A stretch of DNA of 45,370 bases, taken from Euzebyales bacterium (GTDB taxonomy: Bacteria; Actinomycetota; Nitriliruptoria; Euzebyales; JAHELV01). The DNA is taken from contig DASUUK010000013.1 in assembly GCA_036374135.1 (NCBI GenBank), forward strand, positions 1-45,370, read 5' to 3'. The notes beneath the pieces are model-generated. The model was not told the DNA's origin, searched no databases, and was given only the letters and a program-made list of their open reading frames with translations. Positions 35,242-42,256 of the stretch are shown in pieces; the stretch's first letter is position 1; the number at the start of each line of letters is the position of its first letter. The position numbers and the translations under genes were made by a program.

Positions 35242-36327
35242 ATGGACGACCTGACGATCGCGCGTTGGCGCATGCACACGCTCCGCCTGGCCGGTGAGCC
35301 GTTCGCGTCACCGACGGCGGCGGTCGGCGGGCTGCTCGGCGTCCAGGCGGAGAACCACCCGCAGGCCTCGTGGGCGGTCGCCGCGCGGACACGCGGCGCC
35401 ACCGAGGACGAGTTCCAGCGCCTGTTCGACGCCGGGCAGATCCTGCGCACCCACGTCCTGCGGCCGACGTGGCACTTCGTCCTGCCGGCGGACATCCGCT
35501 GGCTGGTCGAGCTGACCGGCCCCCGGATCCGCCCACAGCTGCGGCAGGTCCAGCGGTCGGCCGGGATCGACGACGCGATGCTGGAACACTCCGCCGCGGT
35601 CATCGTCGACGTCCTGTCCGGCGGGACGCACCTGACCCGCGACGAGCTCGCTGCCCGGCTGCGGGACGCCGGCATCACGACCGACAACGGTCGTCTGGGT
35701 GTGCACGTCTACCACGCGGAGACGGCGGCGCTGATCTGCAGCGGCGCGATGAAGGGCACCGACCACACCTACGCGCTGCTCGACGAGCGGGCCCCGGCCG
35801 CCCCCCGCCTCGACCGTGACGAGGCCGTCGCGGAGTTGGTCCGCCGCTACTTCACCGGGCACGGTCCGGCGACCGAACGCGACCTGTCGTACTGGGCGTC
35901 GATGACGCTGACCGACATCCGCGCCGGCCTCGCCGCGGCCGGTGACCAGCTCGACCGCGTGGAGCACGACGGCCGCACGTTCTGGTTCGCCGACCCGCCG
36001 CTCAGCACCGATCCGGCGCTGAACCCGCGCGCCCATCTGCTGCAGATCCTCGACGAGTACCACAACGGCTACCAGGACTCGCGCGGCGTGCTCGACATCG
36101 CGGGCATCGTGCCGCCCGGGCGTCCCGCCAACCTCGGCATGGCACTGGTCGACGCTCAGATGGTCGGGGGCATGCGGCGCACGCTGCGGACCGGTCACGT
36201 CAGCTTCGACATCAACCTGTTCCGCGATCTGGATCCCGACGAACATGCCGCGTTGCAGGCCGCCGCCGCACGGTACGCCGACTTCCTGGGCCGCGACACG
36301 ACACTGACCGATGTTGAACGGACATGA
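35242..36327 (+). CDS. Winged-helix (HTH_42, AlkZ/YcaQ-like) DNA-binding protein
   Basis: This 361-residue protein matches HTH_42 proteins: LTIARWRMHTLRLAG, LLGVQAENHPQASWAVAART, ILRTHVLRPTWHFVLPADIRWL, then tandem winged helices and the ending NLFRDLDPDEHAALQAAAARYADFLG. The family includes AlkZ/AlkX glycosylases, which unhook interstrand crosslinks made by DNA-alkylating natural products. Their catalytic motif is Q-x-Q or Q-x-D; here the site reads Q-A-E, so activity cannot be assumed. ATG 35242 was chosen; GTG 35230 is possible. The stop codon overlaps the start of the next small ORF (ATGA). Confidence 0.82.
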   Translation: MDDLTIARWRMHTLRLAGEPFASPTAAVGGLLGVQAENHPQASWAVAARTRGATEDEFQRLFDAGQILRTHVLRPTWHFVLPADIRWLVELTGPRIRPQLRQVQRSAGIDDAMLEHSAAVIVDVLSGGTHLTRDELAARLRDAGITTDNGRLGVHVYHAETAALICSGAMKGTDHTYALLDERAPAAPRLDRDEAVAELVRRYFTGHGPATERDLSYWASMTLTDIRAGLAAAGDQLDRVEHDGRTFWFADPPLSTDPALNPRAHLLQILDEYHNGYQDSRGVLDIAGIVPPGRPANLGMALVDAQMVGGMRRTLRTGHVSFDINLFRDLDPDEHAALQAAAARYADFLGRDTTLTDVERT

Positions 36328-36527
36328 GAGCGGTCATCCGCACCGAGTACGGGCCCGACGTTCTCATGCTGGCGGACGTCCCGCCGGCGTCCGCCGACAC
36401 GCTTCACGGCCTCGCGGTTGAACCGCTGCTGGCCGCTGCCCGGGACCTCGACATCGCCGGCAGGTCGCGAATGGATCGAGACGACCTGATCGGCACGATC
36501 CGTCCGGCGGGCTGGGTCGCGGACTGA
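36324..36527 (+). pseudogene. Chimeric small ORF: oxidoreductase N-terminus joined to Rho_N-like segment
   Basis: The 67-residue reading frame is a patchwork. Residues 1-22 (MRAVIRTEYGPDVLMLADVP) match the N-terminus of zinc-independent quinone oxidoreductases and resemble the intact one at 39.5 kb (MRAVVMTEFGPPKVLVVTEVP). Residues about 30-62 (VEPLLAAARDLDIAGRSRMDRDDLIGTIR) match the Rho termination factor N-terminal/SAP-like helix-turn-helix. I infer a deletion that joined two former genes. The frame is open, starts at an ATGA overlap with the HTH_42 gene and could still be translated, so a new small protein is not excluded. Confidence 0.6.
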
Positions 36528-36674
36528 CCGCGGTCCTTGTGATCCTGGCCCCCGGTCGCCGCACGGTTCGTTGCGCTCGTGGACACTTCGGACTCGCTGG
36601 CCACGGACGCGACGGTCGCGGGAACGCGGCGCGCACATCGACCGCCTGTCCGTAACCGCGGATACCGGCGCGCT

Positions 36675-37022
36675 TCACAGCGCCAGATGCAGTCGAAGTG
36701 CGTCGTCGAGGCTGTCCATGAGTGATGGCGGCACCCGCCCGATCGTCGCTCCGACGCGTTCGACCGCGATCGAGCGCACCTGCTCGGCCTGCGCCTTGGA
36801 GTCCCGCTGCAAGCCGCTGTCCTGCGCAGGCAAGAGCACTTGGAACGGGTAGACCCGTTTGATGTTCGAGGTGACCGGGACGACGGTGACCACCCCACGC
36901 CCGAGCCGCGCCGCGGTGGTGTTCGCGCCGTCGTTGCTGACGATCACCGCCGGTCGCCGCCTGTCCGCCTGTGACCCGCGCACCGGTTCGAGGTCGACGG
37001 TGCAGATGTCACCTCGACGCAC
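36675..37022 (-). CDS. mazF: MazF/PemK-family endoribonuclease toxin
   Basis: This 115-residue protein has the MazF fold signatures: VRRGDICTVDLEPVRGSQADRRRPAVIVSND, VVTVVPVTSNIKRVYPFQVLL, DSKAQAEQVRSI and a C-terminal SLDDALRLHL helix. MazF cleaves RNA at short sequences to arrest growth. Its GTG start shares one base (the G at 37022) with the antitoxin's TAG stop, so translation is coupled. An upstream in-frame extension to 37064 runs inside the antitoxin gene and was rejected. The specificity is unknown. Confidence 0.9.
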   Translation of the reverse strand: MRRGDICTVDLEPVRGSQADRRRPAVIVSNDGANTTAARLGRGVVTVVPVTSNIKRVYPFQVLLPAQDSGLQRDSKAQAEQVRSIAVERVGATIGRVPPSLMDSLDDALRLHLAL

Positions 37023-37246
37023 TACGCATCCGCCGTCAGGCCGTCCCCGGCGGTGGCATCCCACGCCTCCTGGTCGTGCTCAGGCCACTCGTCCCAGGCC
37101 GCCGCGTAGTCGGGTCCCAGCTCACTTGCGTGCAGCAGTCGAATCGCTTCACGTATGACTGCGGATCGCGAATTGATCCCTCGGCGCCGGGCGTAGACAT
37201 CGACGTACTCGACGTCGTCGTCCGTCAGGCTCACACTGATCTTCAT
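37022..37246 (-). CDS. Ribbon-helix-helix antitoxin (MazE/CopG-like)
   Basis: This 74-residue protein begins with an RHH DNA-binding domain (MKISVSLTDDDVEYVDVYARRRGINSRSAVIREAIRLL). The acidic C-terminus (DYAAAWDEWPEHDQEAWD) would bind and block MazF. This is the usual antitoxin order, upstream of the toxin. No ribosome site is visible; TAGCAT ends eight bases before the ATG, which fits a leaderless mRNA. Direct repeats upstream are the likely operator. Confidence 0.88.
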   Translation of the reverse strand: MKISVSLTDDDVEYVDVYARRRGINSRSAVIREAIRLLHASELGPDYAAAWDEWPEHDQEAWDATAGDGLTADA

Positions 37247-37253
37247 ACCGGAG

Positions 37254-37275
37254 ATGCTACTGGTATGCTACCTGG
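37254..37275 (-). promoter_or_regulatory. Direct-repeat operator/promoter of the RHH-MazF pair
   Basis: ATGCTACTGGT and ATGCTACCTGG lie head to tail with an 11-bp period, about one helical turn, just before the antitoxin start. On the minus strand each contains TAGCAT, which could serve as a -10 box. An RHH dimer-of-dimers binding such repeats fits autoregulation (inference). Confidence 0.5.
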
Positions 37276-37392
37276 TCGCCGGCCCTCGGCCCCGCGGGCA
37301 ACGGCCCGGAGCTGTTCGACCGCTGCGCCTCATCGGATCGTCTGCTCGCGACCGGCCGATGAGTCCTGACCCGCCCCGACGTCTGTACCGAC

Positions 37393-38259
37393 ATGGAGAC
37401 CCACACACTCACGACCGACGAGGTCGACCTCGTCTACGACGTCCACGGCCCGATGCCACCCACCGAGGACCGGCCGCCGCTGCTGGCGATCGGCCAGCCG
37501 ATGGACGCCAGCGGCTTCGTCACGCTCGCGTCGCAGTTCCCCGACCGCACCGTGGTCGCCTACGACCCGCGAGGGCTCGGCCGCAGCGTCCGCCGGGACG
37601 GCCGAACCGACCACGTGCCCGAGGTCCAGGCAGCTGACGTGCACGCGCTGATCACCGAGCTCGACGCGGGGCCGGTCGAGCTGTTCGCGAGCAGCGGCGG
37701 CGCAGTGACGGCGCTCGCCCTCGTCGCGACCTACCCCGACGACGTCACGACACTGGTGGCCCACGAGCCACCGCTGCTGTGCGTGCTGTCCGACGCCGAC
37801 GCCGCCGAGCGCGCGTGGGCCGGCGTCCGGGACGCATACGACGCGCGCGGGTCGAATGCCGGCATGGCGGCGTTCATCGCGATGACGTCGTGGCAGGGCG
37901 AGTTCACCGACGCCTACTTCGCTCAGCCGCCGCCGGACCCCGCCGCGTTCGGGATGCCCGCCCAGGATGACGGTGCCCGCGACGACCCGCTGCTGTCGGA
38001 CCGGTCGACGGCGATCATCGTCTACCGCCCCGACGTGGCGGCATTGCGGGCCGCGCCGACGCGGATCGTCGTCGCCGTGGGCGAGGAGTCCCTCGGCGCC
38101 TTCACCGGCCGCACATCGGTGGCGACCGCCGAACTGCTCGGCCAGGAGGCGACGGTCTTCCCCAGCCACCACGGCGGCTTCCTCGGCGACGAGTCCGGCT
38201 ACCCCGGCCAGCCGGAGGCCTTCGCGCGCAAGCTCCGCGAAGTCCTCGCGGGTACCTGA
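37393..38259 (+). CDS. Alpha/beta-hydrolase
   Basis: This 288-residue cytosolic hydrolase has the nucleophile elbow ASSGGAV (Ser near 107) after the strand PVELFA. The first strands are PPLLAIGQPMDASGF and TVVAYDPRGLGRS, and the final catalytic His is in FPSHHGGFLGD near residue 265. It resembles the haloperoxidase/esterase group. The substrate is unknown. It is divergent from the toxin-antitoxin pair with a 146-bp shared gap. No strong ribosome site precedes the ATG. Confidence 0.83.
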   Translation: METHTLTTDEVDLVYDVHGPMPPTEDRPPLLAIGQPMDASGFVTLASQFPDRTVVAYDPRGLGRSVRRDGRTDHVPEVQAADVHALITELDAGPVELFASSGGAVTALALVATYPDDVTTLVAHEPPLLCVLSDADAAERAWAGVRDAYDARGSNAGMAAFIAMTSWQGEFTDAYFAQPPPDPAAFGMPAQDDGARDDPLLSDRSTAIIVYRPDVAALRAAPTRIVVAVGEESLGAFTGRTSVATAELLGQEATVFPSHHGGFLGDESGYPGQPEAFARKLREVLAGT

Positions 38260-38387
38260 CGACGCACCGAGTCCTCACCGTCGCCTGGACCCACCTTCAG
38301 TGAAGGAGCCACGGACCCAGATCGGCGAGGGCGGGTTCCGCGGTGCGGCATCGGCCCAACTCGCCGTTTCGCGCCTGCTGACTCGGA

Positions 38388-38403
38388 GATATATGCATGT
38401 ATC
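38388..38403. promoter_or_regulatory. AT-rich palindrome, candidate MarR operator
   Basis: GATATATGCATGTATC is a 16-base palindrome with one mismatched pair, 30 bp before the DUF3224 gene, and TATCAT/CATACT follow directly. It is an AT-rich island in GC-rich DNA. The downstream MarR-type regulator could bind it, as these proteins usually control their own operon (inference). Confidence 0.5.
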
Positions 38404-38433
38404 ATACACTGATCTGTTTGGGAGGAACTCGAC

Positions 38434-38823
38434 GTGCGAGCTGAAGGAACGTTCGAGATCGCGGCCTGGGACGAGGACGCCTACACGGAGATGGACGGCA
38501 ACAGGAAGCTGTCCCAGGCAGATGTCACCCAGCACTTCACCGGTGACATCGAGGGCTCGGGAGACGTCCGATGGCAGATGTGCTACCGCCCCGACGGCAC
38601 CGCCGATTGGATCGGCATGCAACACGTCGACGGCCGCATCGGTGACCGATCCGGCTCCTTCGTGTTGCAGAGCATTGGCACCTTCGACGGCGCCAAGGCC
38701 ACGGGCGAGTGGACCGTTGTTACTGGATCCGGCACCGGGGCATTCGAGAACCTGGCCGGCAGCGGGCGCATGGAGGCGCCGCTGGGCGGCGCTGCGACCT
38801 ACGTCCTTGACTACGAGCTCTGA
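38434..38823 (+). CDS. DUF3224 domain protein
   Basis: This 129-residue protein matches the DUF3224 family: TFEIAAWDEDAY, VTQHFTGDIEGSGDVRWQMCY and SFVLQSIGTFDGAKATGEWTVVTGSGTGAFENLAGSG. The fold is a small lipocalin- or allene-oxide-cyclase-like barrel of unknown role, possibly ligand-binding. The GTG start has GGAGGA seven bases upstream. It ends just inside the start of a MarR-type gene, so they form a two-gene operon behind the palindrome. Confidence 0.87.
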   Translation: MRAEGTFEIAAWDEDAYTEMDGNRKLSQADVTQHFTGDIEGSGDVRWQMCYRPDGTADWIGMQHVDGRIGDRSGSFVLQSIGTFDGAKATGEWTVVTGSGTGAFENLAGSGRMEAPLGGAATYVLDYEL

Positions 38824-39343
38824 GCCCGTCGCCAACCGGCTCGGCGCGCTGGCGTTGCGGATCACCGACCGCATGCAGGCGGCCATCAGCACGGACGGTC
38901 GATCGCTGTCGTCGGCGACGGCGCTGTCAGCACTCGATCGCTTCCTCGACGCTCCGAGCATCGATCAGCTGAGCAGCGTGCTCGGACTGTCGTCCTCGGC
39001 GACGGTACGCCTGGTCGACCGCCTGGTCGCCGAGGGCTACGCCACCCGGGCATCGACGTCCGACGGTCGCGTATCGGTCGTCGAGCTCACCCGCGCAGGC
39101 CGCGGGGAGGCGACCCGCATCGTGGCCGCACGTGCCGATCTTCTCGAGGACATCGTGGCGCCGCTGTCAACAACCGAACGCGCCGCGCTGGGCGAGCTTG
39201 TCGAGACGCTGCTCATCGGGTTGATCCGCGGACCTGCGGCGAAGGCCTGGATGTGCCGGTTGTGCGACACCCAGGCGTGTGGTGCCCGGCCTGGACAACC
39301 GTGTCCCGTCACGATTGCGGCTCTCGTGGAACCGCCGTCATGA
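38807..39343 (+). CDS. MarR-family regulator with C-terminal cysteine cluster
   Basis: This winged-helix MarR protein has about 178 residues. Family segments are ALALRITDRMQAAI, SIDQLSSVLGLSSSATVRLVDRLVAEGYATRASTSDGR and LVETLLIGL. The C-terminus carries CRLCDTQACGARPGQPC, four cysteines in C-x2-C-x4-C-x7-C spacing. These could bind metal or sense oxidation, a feature I recall from a MarR subgroup. The start is uncertain: no ATG or GTG with a ribosome site is in frame. A TTG at 38807 overlaps the DUF3224 stop by 17 bases and fits family length. Confidence 0.75.
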   Translation: MTTSSEPVANRLGALALRITDRMQAAISTDGRSLSSATALSALDRFLDAPSIDQLSSVLGLSSSATVRLVDRLVAEGYATRASTSDGRVSVVELTRAGRGEATRIVAARADLLEDIVAPLSTTERAALGELVETLLIGLIRGPAAKAWMCRLCDTQACGARPGQPCPVTIAALVEPPS

Positions 39344-39497
39344 TGTGACGGCGGCAAGGCTGGACGGCCAGTCCCAGGTCGCCCTGCAGGCTGCGGCAAC
39401 TCAGTCGCTGTGCCGGGTGGAGGCGGCGGCGCACGACGAGGGCGATGGCAAGCATTGCGAGGGCGTTGACGGGTGCAGGCCTGCGGGAGGCGCGGAG

Positions 39498-40493
39498 ATG
39501 CCGGTGATGGCGATGAGCGATGATCGTCCGATGCGCGCGGTCGTGATGACGGAGTTCGGCCCACCGAAGGTCCTCGTCGTCACCGAGGTGCCGACGCCGG
39601 TCGCCGGCCCTGGTGAGTTGGCGATCGATGTCGAGGTCGCGAACATCACATTCGTCGAAACCCAGCTGCGCGCGGGTCGCCCGCCCTTCCCTGGGATGCT
39701 GCCAACGCTCCCGGTCATCCCGGGCAACGGAGTCGGCGGGGTGGTGGCAGCGGTCGGGCCAGGTGTCGACGCGGACATGATCGGCCACCGGGTCGTGTCG
39801 GGCCTGCACGGCTCCGGGGGCTACGCCGAGCGCGCCGTGGCCACGGCGACGGACGTGCTGGAAGTGGCCGACGGGGTCGACACGCGCGACGCGGTCGCCG
39901 TGCTCGCCGACGGCCGCACCGCGATGCTGCTGCTGCGGCGCGCACGGGTGCGGACGGGCGAGACCGTGCTCGTCGAGGCGGCTGCCGGCGGCGTCGGGTC
40001 GTTGCTGGTCCAACTCGCGCGCCGGGAGGGTGCGCGGGTGGTCGCCCTGGCGGGCGGGGAACAGAAGCTGGCCGTCGCCCGTGACCTGGGTGCCGACGTC
40101 ACCGTCGACTACCGCGTGGTCGACTGGCCCGCAGCGGTGCGCGCGGCCGTCGACGCGGTTGACGTGGTGTTCGACGGCGTCGGCGGCGCGATCGGCGCGG
40201 CGGCGTTCGATCTCGTGCGCGACGGTGGGCGGCTGTGTGCGTACGGCGCCGCCAGCGGCGAGTTCTCGTCGGTGTCGTCGGAGCGGGCACGTGCGCGCGG
40301 CGTCACCCTCACGCGCGCGTCGGCCGAACGCGACGAGCTGCTCGAGCTGTCGCGGGTCGCCCTGCACGCGGTCGCCGACGGATGGCTGCGGCCGGTGATC
40401 GGGCAGACGTTCGCGCTCGCCGACGCTGCCGCTGCCCACACCGCCATCGCCGCCCGCCGGACGGTCGGCAAGACGCTGTTGATCGTCAAATGA
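39498..40493 (+). CDS. Quinone oxidoreductase-like (zeta-crystallin type) MDR protein
   Basis: This 331-residue protein belongs to the medium-chain dehydrogenase/reductase superfamily and probably reduces quinones or enones with NADPH. The N-terminal catalytic domain (MRAVVMTEFGPP, VIPGNGVGGVVAAVGPGV) lacks the zinc-binding cysteines of true alcohol dehydrogenases. The nucleotide-binding loop is VEAAAGGVGSLLVQLA near residue 165, and the ending is RRTVGKTLLIVK. ATG 39498 follows GGGAGG by seven bases. Its N-terminus resembles the fragment at 36.3 kb. Confidence 0.87.
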   Translation: MPVMAMSDDRPMRAVVMTEFGPPKVLVVTEVPTPVAGPGELAIDVEVANITFVETQLRAGRPPFPGMLPTLPVIPGNGVGGVVAAVGPGVDADMIGHRVVSGLHGSGGYAERAVATATDVLEVADGVDTRDAVAVLADGRTAMLLLRRARVRTGETVLVEAAAGGVGSLLVQLARREGARVVALAGGEQKLAVARDLGADVTVDYRVVDWPAAVRAAVDAVDVVFDGVGGAIGAAAFDLVRDGGRLCAYGAASGEFSSVSSERARARGVTLTRASAERDELLELSRVALHAVADGWLRPVIGQTFALADAAAAHTAIAARRTVGKTLLIVK

Positions 40494-40569
40494 GCCCGCC
40501 CGACCCTCGCGGTCCTTGCGACCACTCCAGGGGTGCGACGGCTCGCCGGCCGGCGAGGGACGCCGCCGC

Positions 40570-40719
40570 ATGGGGACGTGGACGTCCGGGATGCTGCGAG
40601 ACGGTCGCATCGTCGTCGGTGTGACCGCTGGCGCGCATCTGGCCGTGCCGCTCGCGGTCGCAGGGCGGTACGGCTATCACCGGGACGAGTTGTACTTCCT
40701 CGAGCCATTCTTCCGGTGA
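40570..40719 (+). pseudogene. Glycosyltransferase-39-like membrane protein, N-terminal fragment
   Basis: The 49-residue frame ends in VTAGAHLAVPLAVAGRYGYHRDELYFL. That matches the first helix and the HRDELYF loop of ArnT/PMT-like glycosyltransferases, which normally continue with over 400 more residues. A stop follows eight codons after the Arg-Asp-Glu motif region, and no downstream continuation was found in any frame before the WS/DGAT gene. The rest was lost by deletion (inference). Confidence 0.65.
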
Positions 40720-40734
40720 CACCGCCCGCCAGCG

Positions 40735-42081
40735 TCAGCGCAGCGCCGTCGCTCGCAGCTCGTCCTCGACGGCCGCAACGAACACGTCGAGGTCGGGGTA
40801 GGCGTCGGCGTCGGCGACGACCATGAGGTTGAACTGGCCGGCGTAGGACAGCGCCGCCACGCCGAGGGATACCGTCCCGATGAGGTTCACCAGCGGGAAC
40901 ACCTCGAGGAGCCGGGCGCCGGCGAAGGACAGCGGCGCGGGCGGGCCGGGCAGGTCGGCGGTCACGACGTTGACCCGTTGTCGCGCGACGAGCTTGAGCA
41001 TCACGCCGGCCAGCGGCCGGCTGCGGAACATGGCTCCGAGGGGCGGCCGCACCATGGCCTTGCGCCTGGCTGTCTCGGCGGCGATGTGCCGCAGCCGCTG
41101 GCCGGCGTCGGCGATGTCGAGTGGGAGCGGCACGACCATCTGTGTGATCAGGTTCCCGACCGCCTGACCGGAGTGTTCACGCCGAAGCGAGACCGGTACG
41201 TAGACCGGCACGACCACGTCGTCTACCGGCTCGGCGCGGCGCGCCAGCAGCCGTCGGAGCCCGGCGGTGGCCACGGTGAGCAGGACGTCGTTGACGGTCG
41301 CGTCCTGTGCCCGCGCCACGTCCCGCACCACGTCGAGGCGGCCGCGGACGAGCGCCAGACGGCGGTGCGGGCCGATCACGCGACCAAGGCTGGTCTGCGG
41401 TCCGGGTTCTGCGACGAGCAGCTCATGCGCGGCGGGCCAGGCGCCCCGCAGGCCCCGAAGCACGTCACCAGGGTGCCTCAACCTCGCGACGGCACGCCGT
41501 GTTCCGGCGGCGCGTCGCCGGAGGTTGTCGCCCAACAGGGCACGCGACGACGGCCACGCCGCCGGCACCCATGGCTGCGTTGACGCCGCCGTCGCGTCGG
41601 CGTCGCCTCCGAGAAGGGCCGCCACGCTCGCGATGCCTGCGAGGCCGTCGGCGACGACGTGGTGCAGCCGGACGAACATGCCGATGCGCCTGGCGGGCAG
41701 ACCCGGCAGCAACCACATCTCCCACAGCGGTCGGGAGCGGTCCAGACGCCGCCGGCGGATCTGCTCGACCGTCTCCAGCAGCTGCGCGTCACCGCCTGGC
41801 GGGACAACCGGGGCGACCCGCACGTGCTCGCGGAGATCGAACGCCGGCGCGTCGACCCACAGGGGGCCGCCGAGGCCTCGCCGGGGCACGTGGAGCACCT
41901 GCCGGAAGCGGGGCACGAGGTGGATCCGACGGCCGACCGCGTCCCGTGCGGCATCGATCCGGACGCCGCCGTCCGCGTCGAGGAGGCTGCTGCCTTCCAG
42001 GATCGCCAGCGCGCCGACGTCCTGCGGCCAGACCTCGTCGGGCCAGAGGATCAGCCGGTCGTCAGCGGACAACCTGTCCAT
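40735..42081 (-). CDS. Wax-ester synthase/diacylglycerol acyltransferase (WS/DGAT)
   Basis: This 448-residue enzyme joins acyl-CoA with alcohols or diacylglycerol to make storage lipids. The condensation-type motif HHVVADG (His140, His141, Asp145) is intact. Other family blocks are PLWEMWLLPGL, ATVNDVLLTVATAGLRRLL, VPVSLRREHSGQAVGNLITQMVVPLP and NVVTADLPGP. The ATG at 42081 follows GGGAGGTGGG. It is divergent from the serine hydrolase gene across 175 bp. Confidence 0.92.
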   Translation of the reverse strand: MDRLSADDRLILWPDEVWPQDVGALAILEGSSLLDADGGVRIDAARDAVGRRIHLVPRFRQVLHVPRRGLGGPLWVDAPAFDLREHVRVAPVVPPGGDAQLLETVEQIRRRRLDRSRPLWEMWLLPGLPARRIGMFVRLHHVVADGLAGIASVAALLGGDADATAASTQPWVPAAWPSSRALLGDNLRRRAAGTRRAVARLRHPGDVLRGLRGAWPAAHELLVAEPGPQTSLGRVIGPHRRLALVRGRLDVVRDVARAQDATVNDVLLTVATAGLRRLLARRAEPVDDVVVPVYVPVSLRREHSGQAVGNLITQMVVPLPLDIADAGQRLRHIAAETARRKAMVRPPLGAMFRSRPLAGVMLKLVARQRVNVVTADLPGPPAPLSFAGARLLEVFPLVNLIGTVSLGVAALSYAGQFNLMVVADADAYPDLDVFVAAVEDELRATALR

Positions 42082-42256
42082 GTCCCACCTCCCGGTCCGA
42101 CCAGCATCCGCGTGCAGTCCCCGACCGCCAAGGGTCACCCGGCCTGGGCGCACCGGGCCCGACGCCTCGTGCACGTCCACGCAGGTCGGAGTTGGATCTG
42201 TTGTGCCTGTGACAGGCCGTCATCCGACCGAACGCGCCATTGGGGCGGAGAATGCC

